A stretch of 64,000 bases of DNA from Cereibacter_A azotoformans (GTDB taxonomy: Bacteria; Pseudomonadota; Alphaproteobacteria; Rhodobacterales; Rhodobacteraceae): NCBI RefSeq assembly GCF_003050905.1, contig NZ_QAOT01000010.1. The stretch is one strand, 5' to 3'. The notes beneath the pieces were generated by a model, which saw nothing but the letters and a program-made list of their open reading frames with translations, did no database searches and was not told the origin of the DNA. Made by a program: the position numbers and the translations under genes. Shown in pieces: positions 41,582 to 50,880 of the stretch (position 1 is its first letter; each line of letters opens with the position of its first letter).

Positions 41582-43035
41582 GCGCCCACCTCCAGCACCG
41601 AGACCCTGCCGCCGTCGAGATCGTGGAAGACGCGGGTCAGCATGTTGGCCGCCGCCTCCAGCCGGTAGGCGGCCGAGGCGCGCATGTCCGAAAGCGGGGT
41701 GAAATCCTCGGCGAACGCCGGCCGGGCGGCCTCCAGCGTGGCGAGCGTCCAGGGCCGGCCGATGAGACCGGCCTCGACCGCCGACGCCCGTTTCGGGATC
41801 CCCGCCATGCCGCCAAAAGCCACGCGGGCCGAGACGACATGGCCCTCGTCCAGCCCGATGTTGAAGCAGCCGCAGACCGCCGATATGTCCTGATCGAACC
41901 GTTTCGACAGCTTGTAGCAGCGCAGCCCCGGGGCCTCGGTCGGGATCGTGACCGCCTCGACGAACTCGCCCGGACGCCGGTCCTGCTTGCGGTAGTCGAG
42001 GAAGAACGCCTCGATCGGCAGCGAGCGCCGCTCCTCTCCCCGACGCAGGTGCAGCGTGGCGCCGAGCGCGATCAGGGCGGGCGGCGTGTCGCCGATGGGC
42101 GAGCCGTTGGCGATGTTGCCGCCGATCGTGGCGGCGTTGCGGATCTGCACGCTCGCGAAACGGCGCAGGAGTTCGGCGAAGGCGGGCAGGCGGGGTGCCA
42201 GCGCCGCGCGCAGTTCGGCGATGGTGACCATGGCGCCGACGCGGAGCTGTCCGTCCTCGTCGTCGATGCGGCGGAGCTCCGGGATGGCGCCAAGGAAGAT
42301 CGGCGTCGGCAGGTCGCGCAGCTCTTTCGTGACCCAGAGGCCTACGTCGGTGGCGCCCGCGATCAGCGTGGCCTCGGGACGGGCCTCGTAGAGACGCGCA
42401 AGCTCCTCGACGCTCGTCGGGCGGCTGGCGGCGGCGGGGGGGCTGTCTGCCCCCCCGTGCCCGCCCGCCGGGCGGGCGTTCGCGACCGCCCCTCCCGGGG
42501 AGGGGCTCCCGCCGCTCACGGTCCCCCCCGAGGATATTTGGGGCAGAGTGAAGGATGGCAGCCAGTGGGGCTGCGGTTCTGTCTCGGCGGCTTGGGCGGC
42601 GCGGATGATGGGGGCGTAGCCTGTGCAGCGGCAGAGGTTGCCCGCGAGCGTGTCGTCATGGTCGCGACAGCCGGTTGCGTGCGCCACGGCGAGCGACATG
42701 ACGATGCCGGGCGTGCAGAAGCCGCATTGCGAGCCGTGTTCGTCGATCATCGCCCGCTGGACGGGATGCAGGCGGCCGTCGGGCGCGGCGAGGCCCTCGA
42801 CGGTGCGGACCTCCTTGCCCTGCAGTTGCGGCAGGAAGAGCAGACAGGCGTTCAGGGCGCGCGGGCCGGTCTCATCAGCCACCATGACGGTGCAGGCGCC
42901 GCAGTCGCCTTCGTTGCAGCCCTCCTTCGTGCCGGTGAGGCCGCGGTCTTCGCGCAGGAAGTCGAGGAGCGTCCGCGTGGGCTCGGCCGAGACGCTGAGG
43001 GGCGTTCCGTTCAGGATGAACGCGATGTCCGTCAT
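41578..43035 (-). CDS. xdhA: XdhA, xanthine dehydrogenase Fe-S/FAD subunit, with in-frame repeat insertion
   Basis: A 485-residue small subunit. The N-terminal [2Fe-2S] sites are C40, C45, C48, C64 (CNEGDCGAC) and C104, C107, C135, C137 (CGFC, CRC). The FAD domain begins near residue 206 (TSVEELARLYEARPEATLIAGATDV in family terms, here from TSVEEL) and includes GGNIANGSPIGD. Between them, about residues 161-205 are a Gly/Ala/Pro/Ser-rich insert encoded by palindromic DNA. It is first in the xdhABC-transporter operon, divergent from dnaE across 193 bases. It passes electrons from XdhB through Fe-S and FAD to NAD+. Confidence 0.93.
   Translation of the reverse strand: MTDIAFILNGTPLSVSAEPTRTLLDFLREDRGLTGTKEGCNEGDCGACTVMVADETGPRALNACLLFLPQLQGKEVRTVEGLAAPDGRLHPVQRAMIDEHGSQCGFCTPGIVMSLAVAHATGCRDHDDTLAGNLCRCTGYAPIIRAAQAAETEPQPHWLPSFTLPQISSGGTVSGGSPSPGGAVANARPAGGHGGADSPPAAASRPTSVEELARLYEARPEATLIAGATDVGLWVTKELRDLPTPIFLGAIPELRRIDDEDGQLRVGAMVTIAELRAALAPRLPAFAELLRRFASVQIRNAATIGGNIANGSPIGDTPPALIALGATLHLRRGEERRSLPIEAFFLDYRKQDRRPGEFVEAVTIPTEAPGLRCYKLSKRFDQDISAVCGCFNIGLDEGHVVSARVAFGGMAGIPKRASAVEAGLIGRPWTLATLEAARPAFAEDFTPLSDMRASAAYRLEAAANMLTRVFHDLDGGRVSVLEVGA
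42422..42570 (-). repeat. Cluster of palindromes inside xdhA
   Basis: Three hairpins in about 70 bases: GGGGGGC-TGTCT-GCCCCCC (42437-42455), GCCCGCC-G-GGCGGGC (42463-42477) and GCCCCTCCC-G-GGGAGGGGC (42488-42506). They are followed by an edge that reads, on the minus strand, TTCACTCTGCCCCAAATATC then CTCGGGGGG. That edge is nearly the same as the edge of the xdhB element. Translated as a flexible linker. Confidence 0.6.
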
Positions 43036-43228
43036 GTGAGAACCTGCCGCCTTCTGTGGTGCCTTGCTTGCGCCGGTGCAGGTCCGCCCGATGCGGCGTA
43101 AAGCGGGCCTGCGACATATCGTGTCATGAAAGCCTGCCGGGACGCCGGATGGCAAGGGGGTCCGGCCTTCGACAAGACGGCGCCACGGCGTCTTTCCGGC
43201 CCGGCCCGGGTTCTGTAGGCTTCACGCC

Positions 43229-46200
43229 ATGTCGAACGCCCCCCGATTCATCCACCTCCGCGTCCATACCGAATATTCGCTGCTGGAAGGCGCGGTGCCG
43301 GTCAAGAAGCTGATCGGCCTGTGCACCGCGGCCGCCATGCCGGCGGTGGCGGTGACGGACACCAACGCCATGTTCGCCGCGCTGGAATTCTCGGTGCTGG
43401 CAAGCGGCGCCGGGATCCAGCCCATTGTCGGCTGTCAGGTCTCGGTCGCCTATGAGACGGCGGCGCTCGGCGAGCGGGCGAAGCCGCCCGCGCCCGTCGT
43501 GCTGCTCGCCCAGAACGAAGCGGGTTACGGCAACCTGATGAAGCTCTCCTCCTGCCTCTATCTCGGCAAGGAGGGGGCGCTGCCGCAGGTGACGCTGGAG
43601 GAGCTGGAGCGGCATGCGAGCGGGCTGATCTGTCTCACCGGCGGGCCGGACGGGCCGGTGGGCCGGCATCTGCGGGAAGGGCAGCGGGCGAAGGCCGAGG
43701 CGCTGCTGGGCCGGCTTGCCGCGGTCTATCCGGGGCGGCTCTATGTCGAGTTGCAGCGCCATCCGGGCGAGGGCGGGCGGCTGACCGAGGCCGAGCGTGC
43801 GACCGAGCCCGGGCATGTGGAGCTCGCTTATGCGATGGGCCTGCCGCTGGTGGCCACCAACGACGTCTACTTCCCGAAGCCCGAAATGTATGAGGCGCAT
43901 GATGCGCTGATCTGCATCGCCGAGGGTGCCTATGTCGATCAGGTGGCGCCGCGGCGGCGGCTGACGCCGCAGCATTACTTCAAGTCCGAGGCCGAGATGG
44001 TCGCGCTCTTCGCCGACCTGCCCGAAGCGGTGGAGAACACGGTCGAGATCGCGCGCCGCTGCGCGTTCAAGGCCGCAAAGCGCCCGCCGATCCTGCCGCG
44101 CTTCGCCGACGACGAGGTGGAGGAGCTGCGGCGGCAGGCGAAGGGTGGGTTGGCCGCCCGCCTCGCCGTGATCCCCCATGCGGCGCCGGTCGAGGACTAT
44201 GAGGCGCGCCTTGCCTTCGAGCTTGGCATCATCGAGCAGATGGGCTTTCCGGGCTACTTCCTGATCGTGGCCGACTTCATCAAGTGGGGGAAGGCCAACG
44301 GCATCCCGGTGGGGCCGGGGCGGGGGTCGGGCGCGGGCAGCCTCGTGGCCTACGCGCTGACGATTACCGACCTGGATCCATTGCGTTACCAGCTTCTCTT
44401 CGAGCGGTTTCTGAACCCCGAGCGGGTCTCGATGCCGGACTTCGACATCGACTTCTGCATGGACCGGCGCGAGGAGGTCATCCGCTACGTCCAGGAGAAG
44501 TACGGCCGCGACAAGGTGGGGCAGATCATCACCTTCGGCGCGCTCCTGTCGAAGGCCGCCGTCCGCGACGTGGGCCGCGTCCTCCAGATGCCCTACGGGC
44601 AGGTGGACCGGCTGTCGAAGATGATCCCGGTCGAGGGGGTGAAGCCCGTCTCGATCCAGAAGGCGCTGGCCGACGAGCCGCGCCTGCGCGAGGCCGCCAA
44701 GACCGAGGAGGTGGTCAAGCGGCTGCTCGACTACGGGATGCAGGTCGAGGGGCTTCTGCGCAACGCCTCGACCCATGCCGCGGGCGTGGTGATCGGCGAC
44801 CGGCCGCTCGACGAGCTGGTGCCGCTCTATCAGGACCCGCGTTCGGACATGCCGGCCACCCAGTTCAACATGAAATGGGTGGAAGCCGCGGGGCTGGTGA
44901 AGTTCGACTTCCTGGGCCTCAAGACGCTGACCGTGATCCAGAACGCGATCGACCTGATCCGCGGCACGGGGCGGCCCCTGCACATGGCGGCGGACGGGCG
45001 GGTGCTTTACGACCCGCCGCCGGGAGCCGAGAACGACATCGGGCACATTCCGCTCGAGGACAAGGCCACCTACGAGCTTTACGCCCAGGCCAAGACCGTC
45101 GCGGTGTTCCAGGTCGAAAGCTCGGGGATGATGGATGCGCTGCGGCGCATGAAGCCCACCTGCATCGAGGATATCGTGGCGCTGGTCGCGCTCTACCGTC
45201 CGGGGCCGATGGAGAACATCCCGGTCTATTGCGAGGTGAAGCACGGGCTGCGTGAGCTGGAGAGCCTGCATCCGACCATCGACCCGATCCTGAAGGAGAC
45301 GCAGGGCATCATCGTCTATCAGGAACAGGTGATGCAGATCGCGCAGGTCATGGCGGGCTATACGCTGGGCGGCGCGGACCTGTTGCGCCGCGCCATGGGC
45401 AAGAAGATCGCCGAGGAGATGGCGAAGGAGCGCCCGAAGTTCATCGAGGGCGCGAAGAAGACCCACGGGATCGACACGAAGAAAGCGGGCGAAGTCTTCG
45501 ACCTGCTGGAGAAATTCGCGAACTACGGCTTCAACAAGTCGCACGCCGCGGCCTATGCGGTCGTCAGCTACCAGACCGCCTGGCTGAAGGCGAACCATCC
45601 GGTCGAATTCATGGCCGCGGTGATGAACTGCGATATCCACCTGACGGACAAGCTCGCCGTCTACAAGCGCGAGGTGGACAAGCTCGGCATCCGCACCGTG
45701 GCGCCCTGCGTGAATGCCTCGCTCGCCACCTTCACGGTGCGCGACGGGGCGGTGGTCTATGCGCTCGGCGCGCTGAAGAACGTGGGCGTCGAGGCGATGC
45801 GGCTCATCGTCGAGGCCCGCGGCGACCGGCCCTTCGCCACGCTCTTCGACATGGCGCGGCGGGTCGAGCTGAAGAAGATCGGCAAGCGCCCGCTCGAGAT
45901 GCTGGCGCGCGCCGGGGCCTTCGACGCGCTCGACCGCAACCGCGCGCGGGTGTTCGAGGCGCTGGACGCGCTGGTTTCCTATTCCGCCGCCATTCACGAA
46001 GCGCGAAATTCAAGCCAGGTCTCGCTCTTCGGCGAGGCGGGGGCGGACATTCCCGAGCCGCGCCTTCCCAACCGTGACGACTGGCTGCCGGTCGAGCGGC
46101 TGGCGCAGGAGCATCAGGCCATCGGCTTCTATCTTTCGGGCCATCCGCTCGACGATTACATGGGGGCGTTGAAGCGGCGGAACGTGACCACACTCGCGGC

Positions 46201-46720
46201 GCTGACCGATCTGGCGCAGCGGGGGCCGATGGTGGCCAAGCTCGCGGGCGCCGTCTCGTCGCGGCAGGAGAAGAAGTCGGCCAAGGGCAACCGCTTTGCC
46301 TTCGTCCAGCTCTCGGACCCGACCGGGCTTTACGAATGCACCGTCTTCTCGGACGTGCTGGAACAGGCGCGCGACCTGCTGGAACCGGGCGGCCATGTGG
46401 TGCTGACGGTCGAGGCCACGCTCGAGGGCGACAGCCTGAAGCTGCTCGCCCGTGGGGTCGCGCCCATTGATGCGGTGGCGGCCGATGCGGGCGCCATGAG
46501 CCTGCGCGTCCATCTCGACCGCGCCGAGGCCGCCGCCTCGGTGGCGGCGCTGCTCGCCCGCGCGCAGGGACGCGCCCGGGCGCCGGTGCGGATCTGCGTG
46601 CGCGACCCCTCGGGCGGGCAGGAGATCGACATCGAGCTGGGTCAGGATTTTGCCGTCTCGCCCCAGATCCGCAGCGCGCTTCGCGCCGTTCCGGGTGTCG
46701 AGATGGTCGAGGAGATCTGA
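43229..46720 (+). CDS. dnaE: DNA polymerase III subunit alpha
   Basis: The 1163-residue replicative polymerase of the C family. The N-terminal PHP domain (HLRVHTEYSLLEG at residues 9-21) precedes the polymerase core with the catalytic acidic motif PDFDIDFCMDRREE near residue 400. The helix-hairpin-helix region and the C-terminal OB fold (VAKLAGAVSSRQEKK near 1005) follow. Length and order are typical for DnaE1. It is divergent from xdhA and converges with slyX, only 9 bases from its stop. Confidence 0.96.
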   Translation: MSNAPRFIHLRVHTEYSLLEGAVPVKKLIGLCTAAAMPAVAVTDTNAMFAALEFSVLASGAGIQPIVGCQVSVAYETAALGERAKPPAPVVLLAQNEAGYGNLMKLSSCLYLGKEGALPQVTLEELERHASGLICLTGGPDGPVGRHLREGQRAKAEALLGRLAAVYPGRLYVELQRHPGEGGRLTEAERATEPGHVELAYAMGLPLVATNDVYFPKPEMYEAHDALICIAEGAYVDQVAPRRRLTPQHYFKSEAEMVALFADLPEAVENTVEIARRCAFKAAKRPPILPRFADDEVEELRRQAKGGLAARLAVIPHAAPVEDYEARLAFELGIIEQMGFPGYFLIVADFIKWGKANGIPVGPGRGSGAGSLVAYALTITDLDPLRYQLLFERFLNPERVSMPDFDIDFCMDRREEVIRYVQEKYGRDKVGQIITFGALLSKAAVRDVGRVLQMPYGQVDRLSKMIPVEGVKPVSIQKALADEPRLREAAKTEEVVKRLLDYGMQVEGLLRNASTHAAGVVIGDRPLDELVPLYQDPRSDMPATQFNMKWVEAAGLVKFDFLGLKTLTVIQNAIDLIRGTGRPLHMAADGRVLYDPPPGAENDIGHIPLEDKATYELYAQAKTVAVFQVESSGMMDALRRMKPTCIEDIVALVALYRPGPMENIPVYCEVKHGLRELESLHPTIDPILKETQGIIVYQEQVMQIAQVMAGYTLGGADLLRRAMGKKIAEEMAKERPKFIEGAKKTHGIDTKKAGEVFDLLEKFANYGFNKSHAAAYAVVSYQTAWLKANHPVEFMAAVMNCDIHLTDKLAVYKREVDKLGIRTVAPCVNASLATFTVRDGAVVYALGALKNVGVEAMRLIVEARGDRPFATLFDMARRVELKKIGKRPLEMLARAGAFDALDRNRARVFEALDALVSYSAAIHEARNSSQVSLFGEAGADIPEPRLPNRDDWLPVERLAQEHQAIGFYLSGHPLDDYMGALKRRNVTTLAALTDLAQRGPMVAKLAGAVSSRQEKKSAKGNRFAFVQLSDPTGLYECTVFSDVLEQARDLLEPGGHVVLTVEATLEGDSLKLLARGVAPIDAVAADAGAMSLRVHLDRAEAAASVAALLARAQGRARAPVRICVRDPSGGQEIDIELGQDFAVSPQIRSALRAVPGVEMVEEI

Positions 46721-46729
46721 TCCGGGCGC

Positions 46730-46930
46730 TCAGTAGTGCGGCGGGCGCTGGTCGGCGAGGACGGCCACGCCGTCGGCTTCGCGCTCGGCCTCGCGTTCGA
46801 GCAGCATCTCGACGCGGCGGCGGAGCTGCGAGATCTCGCCCGCCTGCCGCGCCACCACCTCCGAAAGATCCTCGACGCTGCGCACCAGATGCGCGATCTG
46901 CACCTCGGCCGCCTCGATCCGGTCGTCCAT
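46730..46930 (-). CDS. slyX: SlyX family protein
   Basis: A 66-residue, almost wholly coiled-coil protein (IEAAEVQIAHLVRSVEDL then ISQLRRRVEMLLERE) ending in RPPHY, the C-terminal signature of SlyX. Function is unknown; despite the name it has no lytic role shown. The ATG at 46930 is chosen since the coiled coil begins there and AGGAGGAGACAGG precedes it. It is divergent from hisS with 88 bases between them. Confidence 0.85.
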   Translation of the reverse strand: MDDRIEAAEVQIAHLVRSVEDLSEVVARQAGEISQLRRRVEMLLEREAEREADGVAVLADQRPPHY

Positions 46931-47018
46931 CGCCTGTCTCCTCCTGCTTCGCCCGGCGCTTGTCCGCGGGCCGCCCATCCGATACACCGCGCGCGACGAA
47001 CAGCGAAGGGTGCGATCC

Positions 47019-48503
47019 ATGGCCAAGGACAAGGCTTCCCGCCGCCCGCGCGCGGAAACGCCCAAGGGCTTCCGCGACTATTTCGGGGCGGATGTGACCG
47101 AGCGCAAGGTGATGCTCGATGCGGTGGCCGAGGTCTATCATCGCTACGGCTTCGATCCGCTGGAAACCTCGGCGGTCGAGACGGTCGAGGCGCTCGGCAA
47201 GTTCCTGCCCGACGTGGACCGTCCGAACGAGGGCGTCTTCGGCTGGCAGGACGAGGATGGCGATTGGCTCGCGCTGCGCTACGACCTGACGGCGCCGCTC
47301 GCGCGGGTGGCGGCGCAGTTCCGCAACGACCTGCCGAGCCCCTACCGCCGCTATGCGATGGGCCCCGTCTGGCGCAACGAGAAGCCGGGGCCGGGGCGAT
47401 TCCGCCAGTTCTACCAGTGCGACGCGGATACGGTGGGCTCGGCGAGCGTCGCGGCTGATGCCGAGATCTGCGCCATGCTGTCGGATGCGCTCGAGGTCGT
47501 GGGCATTCCCCGCGGCGACTATATCGTGCGGGTGAACAACCGGAAGGTCCTGAACGGGGTGATGGAGGTGGCGGGTGTGCTCGATCCCTCGGACCCGTCG
47601 AAGTTCGAGGCCGAGCGCGGCATCGTCCTGCGCGCCATCGACAAGATCGATCGGCTGGGGGAGACGGGTGTCCGGGCCCTGCTCGGGGCGGGGCGCAAGG
47701 ATGACTCGGGCGACTTCACCAGGGGGGCGGGGCTCTCGGACGAACAGGCCGAGGTGGTGATGGGCTTCATGGCCGCCAAACGTGCCACCGGCGCCGAGAC
47801 AGCGACGCGGCTGCGCGAGCTGGTCGGAGGCTCGACCCTCGGGCGCGAAGGCGTGCAGGAGCTCGAGACCATCGCCGAACTGCTCGACGCGCAGGGCTAC
47901 GGGCCTGACCGGATCGTGGTGGACCCCTCGGTGGTGCGGGGCCTTGGCTATTACACCGGCCCCGTGTTCGAGGCCGAGCTGACCTTCGAGATCCTCGACG
48001 AGAAGGGCCGCAAGCGGCAGTTCGGCTCGGTCGCGGGCGGCGGGCGCTACGACGATCTGGTGAAGCGCTTCACCGGCCAGTCGGTGCCGGCGACCGGCGT
48101 GTCGATCGGGGTGGACCGGCTGCTCGCGGCGCTGCGCGCCAAGGGTCGGGCGGGGCAGGAGGCGCAGGGCCCGGTGGTCGTGACCGTCATGGACCGCGAC
48201 CGGATGGGCGACTACATGGCGATGGTGGGCGAGCTGCGCCGCGCGGGCCTCAGGGCCGAGCTCTACCTCGGCAACCCGAAGAACTTCGGCAACCAGTTGA
48301 AATATGCCGATGCGCGGAAATCTCCGGTGGCGGTGATCCAGGGCTCGGACGAGGCGGCGCGGGATGTGGTGGTGCTGAAGGATCTCGTGCTGGGTGCGAA
48401 GATCGCCGCGGGCGCGAGCCTCGAGGAATGGAAGAGCCGCCCGGCGCAGGTCGAGGTGCCGCGGGCGGCGCTCGCGCAGGGCGTGAAGGACATGCTCTCG
48501 TGA
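47019..48503 (+). CDS. hisS: Histidyl-tRNA synthetase
   Basis: A 494-residue class II aminoacyl-tRNA synthetase. Class motifs are seen: TPKGFRDYFG near the start, RYDLTAPLARV (motif 2 region) and GGGRYDDLVKRFTG, plus GLGYYTGPVFEAEL of the histidine pocket. It charges tRNA-His. The ATG at 47019 is preceded by GAAGGG. It leads hisS-hisZ-hisG with overlapping ends, an arrangement common in alphaproteobacteria. Confidence 0.95.
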   Translation: MAKDKASRRPRAETPKGFRDYFGADVTERKVMLDAVAEVYHRYGFDPLETSAVETVEALGKFLPDVDRPNEGVFGWQDEDGDWLALRYDLTAPLARVAAQFRNDLPSPYRRYAMGPVWRNEKPGPGRFRQFYQCDADTVGSASVAADAEICAMLSDALEVVGIPRGDYIVRVNNRKVLNGVMEVAGVLDPSDPSKFEAERGIVLRAIDKIDRLGETGVRALLGAGRKDDSGDFTRGAGLSDEQAEVVMGFMAAKRATGAETATRLRELVGGSTLGREGVQELETIAELLDAQGYGPDRIVVDPSVVRGLGYYTGPVFEAELTFEILDEKGRKRQFGSVAGGGRYDDLVKRFTGQSVPATGVSIGVDRLLAALRAKGRAGQEAQGPVVVTVMDRDRMGDYMAMVGELRRAGLRAELYLGNPKNFGNQLKYADARKSPVAVIQGSDEAARDVVVLKDLVLGAKIAAGASLEEWKSRPAQVEVPRAALAQGVKDMLS

Positions 48504-49597
48504 CCAAGGCTGCGGTGCGCGCGGAAGCCGAGGCGCTCTTTGCGGCCTTTCAGGCGGCGGGGGCGGTGCCGGTCGAGGCCGACATCCTGCTGCCCGCGGG
48601 CACGCTCCTCGACCTCTATGGCGAGGATATCCGGGCACGGGCCTATGTCACCTCGGACCCGCTGCGCGGCGAGATGATGCTGCGCCCCGACTTCACCGTG
48701 CCGGTGGTGCAGGCGCACATGGGCGAAGGGGCCGAACCCGCGCGCTACACCTACATGGGCGAGGTCTTCCGTCGGCAGGAACATGTCGGCCCGCGCGCGT
48801 CGGAATACATGCAGGTGGGCTTCGAGCTGTTCGACCGGGCCGAACCCGAGGCCGCCGATGCCGAGGTCTTCGCGCTGATTGCCGAGCTTCTGGCGCCGCT
48901 GGACCTTCGGGCCGCGACGGGCGACATCGGCATCCTGATGGCGGCAGTGCGCGGTCTTTCGACCACCGAGAAGCGCAAGGCGGCCCTCCTGCGTCATGTA
49001 TGGCGGCCCAACCGGTTCCGCGCGCTGCTCGACCGCTTTGCAGGCCGCACGCCGGTGCCCGAGGCGCGGCTGCGCCTTCTGGACCGGCTGTCGGGGGCGG
49101 GCGCGGTGGAACTGATGGAGGCTGCGGGCCCCGCCATCGGCCTGCGCGAGCCGGGCGAGATCGAGGCTCGGGCCGCCGCGCTGGTCGAGGATGCCGCGGC
49201 CGCGCCGCTGGGGGCCGAGGAGACGGCGGTCCTTGACGACCTCCTGTCGCTCGAGGATGCGGCGCCGGCCGCGCTGGACCGGCTGGAGGGGCTTGCCCGC
49301 CGGATGCCGTCGCTGGGGCCGTCGGTCGCCCGCTTCGCGCGCCGTCTGGGCGCCCTCTCGGCGCGCGGGATCGCGGTGGAGCACCTGCCCTTCGACGCGA
49401 GCCACGGCCAGAGTTCGCTCGAATATTACGATGGCTTCGTCTTCAGCTTCCACGCCGCCGATCCGGCACTGCCGCCGGTTTCGACCGGCGGACGGTATGA
49501 TGCGCTGACGGCGGTGCTGGGGCAGGGCCGATCCATCCCCGCCGTGGGTGGCGTGATCCGTCCGGGCCTCGTGGCCAGGCTGAAGGGGCTCGCATGA
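48500..49597 (+). CDS. hisZ: ATP phosphoribosyltransferase regulatory subunit HisZ
   Basis: A 365-residue paralogue of HisS lacking aminoacylation residues; it activates short-form HisG and mediates feedback by histidine. MMLRPDFTVPVVQ near residue 55 and TGGRYDALTAVLG near 330 show the HisS-like fold. The start is a GTG at 48500 that overlaps the hisS stop (GTGA). Codon position and family length support it. It overlaps hisG by 4 bases. Confidence 0.92.
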   Translation: MTKAAVRAEAEALFAAFQAAGAVPVEADILLPAGTLLDLYGEDIRARAYVTSDPLRGEMMLRPDFTVPVVQAHMGEGAEPARYTYMGEVFRRQEHVGPRASEYMQVGFELFDRAEPEAADAEVFALIAELLAPLDLRAATGDIGILMAAVRGLSTTEKRKAALLRHVWRPNRFRALLDRFAGRTPVPEARLRLLDRLSGAGAVELMEAAGPAIGLREPGEIEARAAALVEDAAAAPLGAEETAVLDDLLSLEDAAPAALDRLEGLARRMPSLGPSVARFARRLGALSARGIAVEHLPFDASHGQSSLEYYDGFVFSFHAADPALPPVSTGGRYDALTAVLGQGRSIPAVGGVIRPGLVARLKGLA

Positions 49598-50307
49598 CGC
49601 TGAAGATCGGAGTGCCGTCCAAGGGCCGGCTGATGGAAAAGACCTTCGACTGGTTCGGCACGCGCGGCGTGACGATGCGCCAGACGGGGGCCGAACGGGA
49701 ATATTCCGGTGCCGTGGAGGGGATCGAGGGCGTCGAACTCGTGCTCCTCTCGGCGGGCGAGATCCCGCGCGAGCTGGGGGCGGGGCGTATCCATCTCGGG
49801 GTCACGGGGTCCGATCTCGTGCGCGAGAAGCTGGCCGACTGGCGGACGCAGGTGGCCGAGCTGGCGCCGCTCGGCTTCGGACATGCCGACCTCATCATTG
49901 CCGTGCCGTCGTTCTGGATCGACGTGGACACGCTGGACGATCTCGACGCGGTGGCGGCGGCCTTCCGGGCCACGCACGGCTTCCGCCTGCGGATCGCCAC
50001 CAAGTATCATCGTCTCGTGCGCGAGTTTCTGACCGAGAATGGCGTTGCCGACTATCAACTGGTGGACAGCCAGGGCGCGACCGAGGGCACGGTGAAGAAC
50101 GGCACCGCCGAGGCGATCGCGGACATCACCTCGTCGGGCGAGACCTTGCGCGCCAACAATCTGAAGATCCTGTCGGATGCGCTGATCCACAGTTCGCAGG
50201 CCGTGCTCTTTGCCTCGCGCAGGGCCCACTGGTGCGAAGCCGCGGCGCCGCTGCAGGTGCTTGGCCGCCGCCTCGGCCTGGAGCTGCCGGACCTCGTCGC
50301 TACCTGA
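49594..50307 (+). CDS. hisG: ATP phosphoribosyltransferase, short form
   Basis: A 237-residue catalytic subunit for the first step of histidine synthesis (ATP + PRPP to phosphoribosyl-ATP). It has the short form without the C-terminal regulatory domain, which fits the presence of HisZ. Motifs include IGVPSKGRLME at the start and GATEGTVKNGTAEAI for PRPP binding near residue 160. Its stop overlaps the converging DUF1489 gene by 8 bases. Confidence 0.94.
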   Translation: MTLKIGVPSKGRLMEKTFDWFGTRGVTMRQTGAEREYSGAVEGIEGVELVLLSAGEIPRELGAGRIHLGVTGSDLVREKLADWRTQVAELAPLGFGHADLIIAVPSFWIDVDTLDDLDAVAAAFRATHGFRLRIATKYHRLVREFLTENGVADYQLVDSQGATEGTVKNGTAEAIADITSSGETLRANNLKILSDALIHSSQAVLFASRRAHWCEAAAPLQVLGRRLGLELPDLVAT

Positions 50308-50731
50308 GGCCGATGTCGGCCAGCGCCTGGGCCAGTTCCGGGGGCAGGGCCTCTTCCTTCGCCCGCCCCTTGGGCAGGTCCGCTGGCGCCTCCTCGGGCG
50401 AGAGATAGCGCCAGCCCTGGAAGGGCCGCCGCGGGGCAGGGACGGTGCGGATCACCTCGGGATCAAGCACCAGCGCGCAGCGCGCAATCCCGTCCGCGCC
50501 AGTGACGCTCTCGAGGGCCCGGATCGGCTGGCGCGCCAGCACGAGCCCCTTGAACACCCAGTAGAGCGAGCCTCCGGCCAGCACCTCGGCCTCGCGTTTG
50601 GGCCACATCCGGGTGATGTGGCGCGGATGGCCGTCGGGCCAGCGGTGGTGCTGACTTTTCTGCCAGTCGAGCAGATCTTCCACGGCCTCCGCGCCGACGC
50701 AGAGCTTCAGGATGTTCACATGGCCGGACAT
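50300..50731 (-). CDS. DUF1489 family protein
   Basis: A 143-residue cytoplasmic protein matching DUF1489, a family found almost only in alphaproteobacteria. The pattern HVNILKLCVGAEAVEDLLDWQ at the start (about 20 residues) and HITRMWPKREAEVL, SLYWVFKG and GWRYLSPEEAP further on are typical. No catalytic motif is known. It converges with hisG with an 8-base overlap. Function unknown. Confidence 0.82.
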   Translation of the reverse strand: MSGHVNILKLCVGAEAVEDLLDWQKSQHHRWPDGHPRHITRMWPKREAEVLAGGSLYWVFKGLVLARQPIRALESVTGADGIARCALVLDPEVIRTVPAPRRPFQGWRYLSPEEAPADLPKGRAKEEALPPELAQALADIGLR

Positions 50732-50880
50732 GGGGGGATTCTCCGTGGCAGAGGCCCGTCATATAGGTCGCCTGCGCGGCCGCTCCAAGCCGTTCGGGAG
50801 GGCGGGGAGGGGACCTTCGCTGCGCGTCCCGCCATCGTGCCTGTCCGATCCGCCGGCCGCGCGCGAGGCTTGCGGATCGC

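Noticed and set aside
43124..45997. A 957-codon frame antisense to dnaE
   Set aside because: Composition is His/Arg/Leu-rich and mirrors the dnaE codon pattern; dnaE is clearly the real gene.
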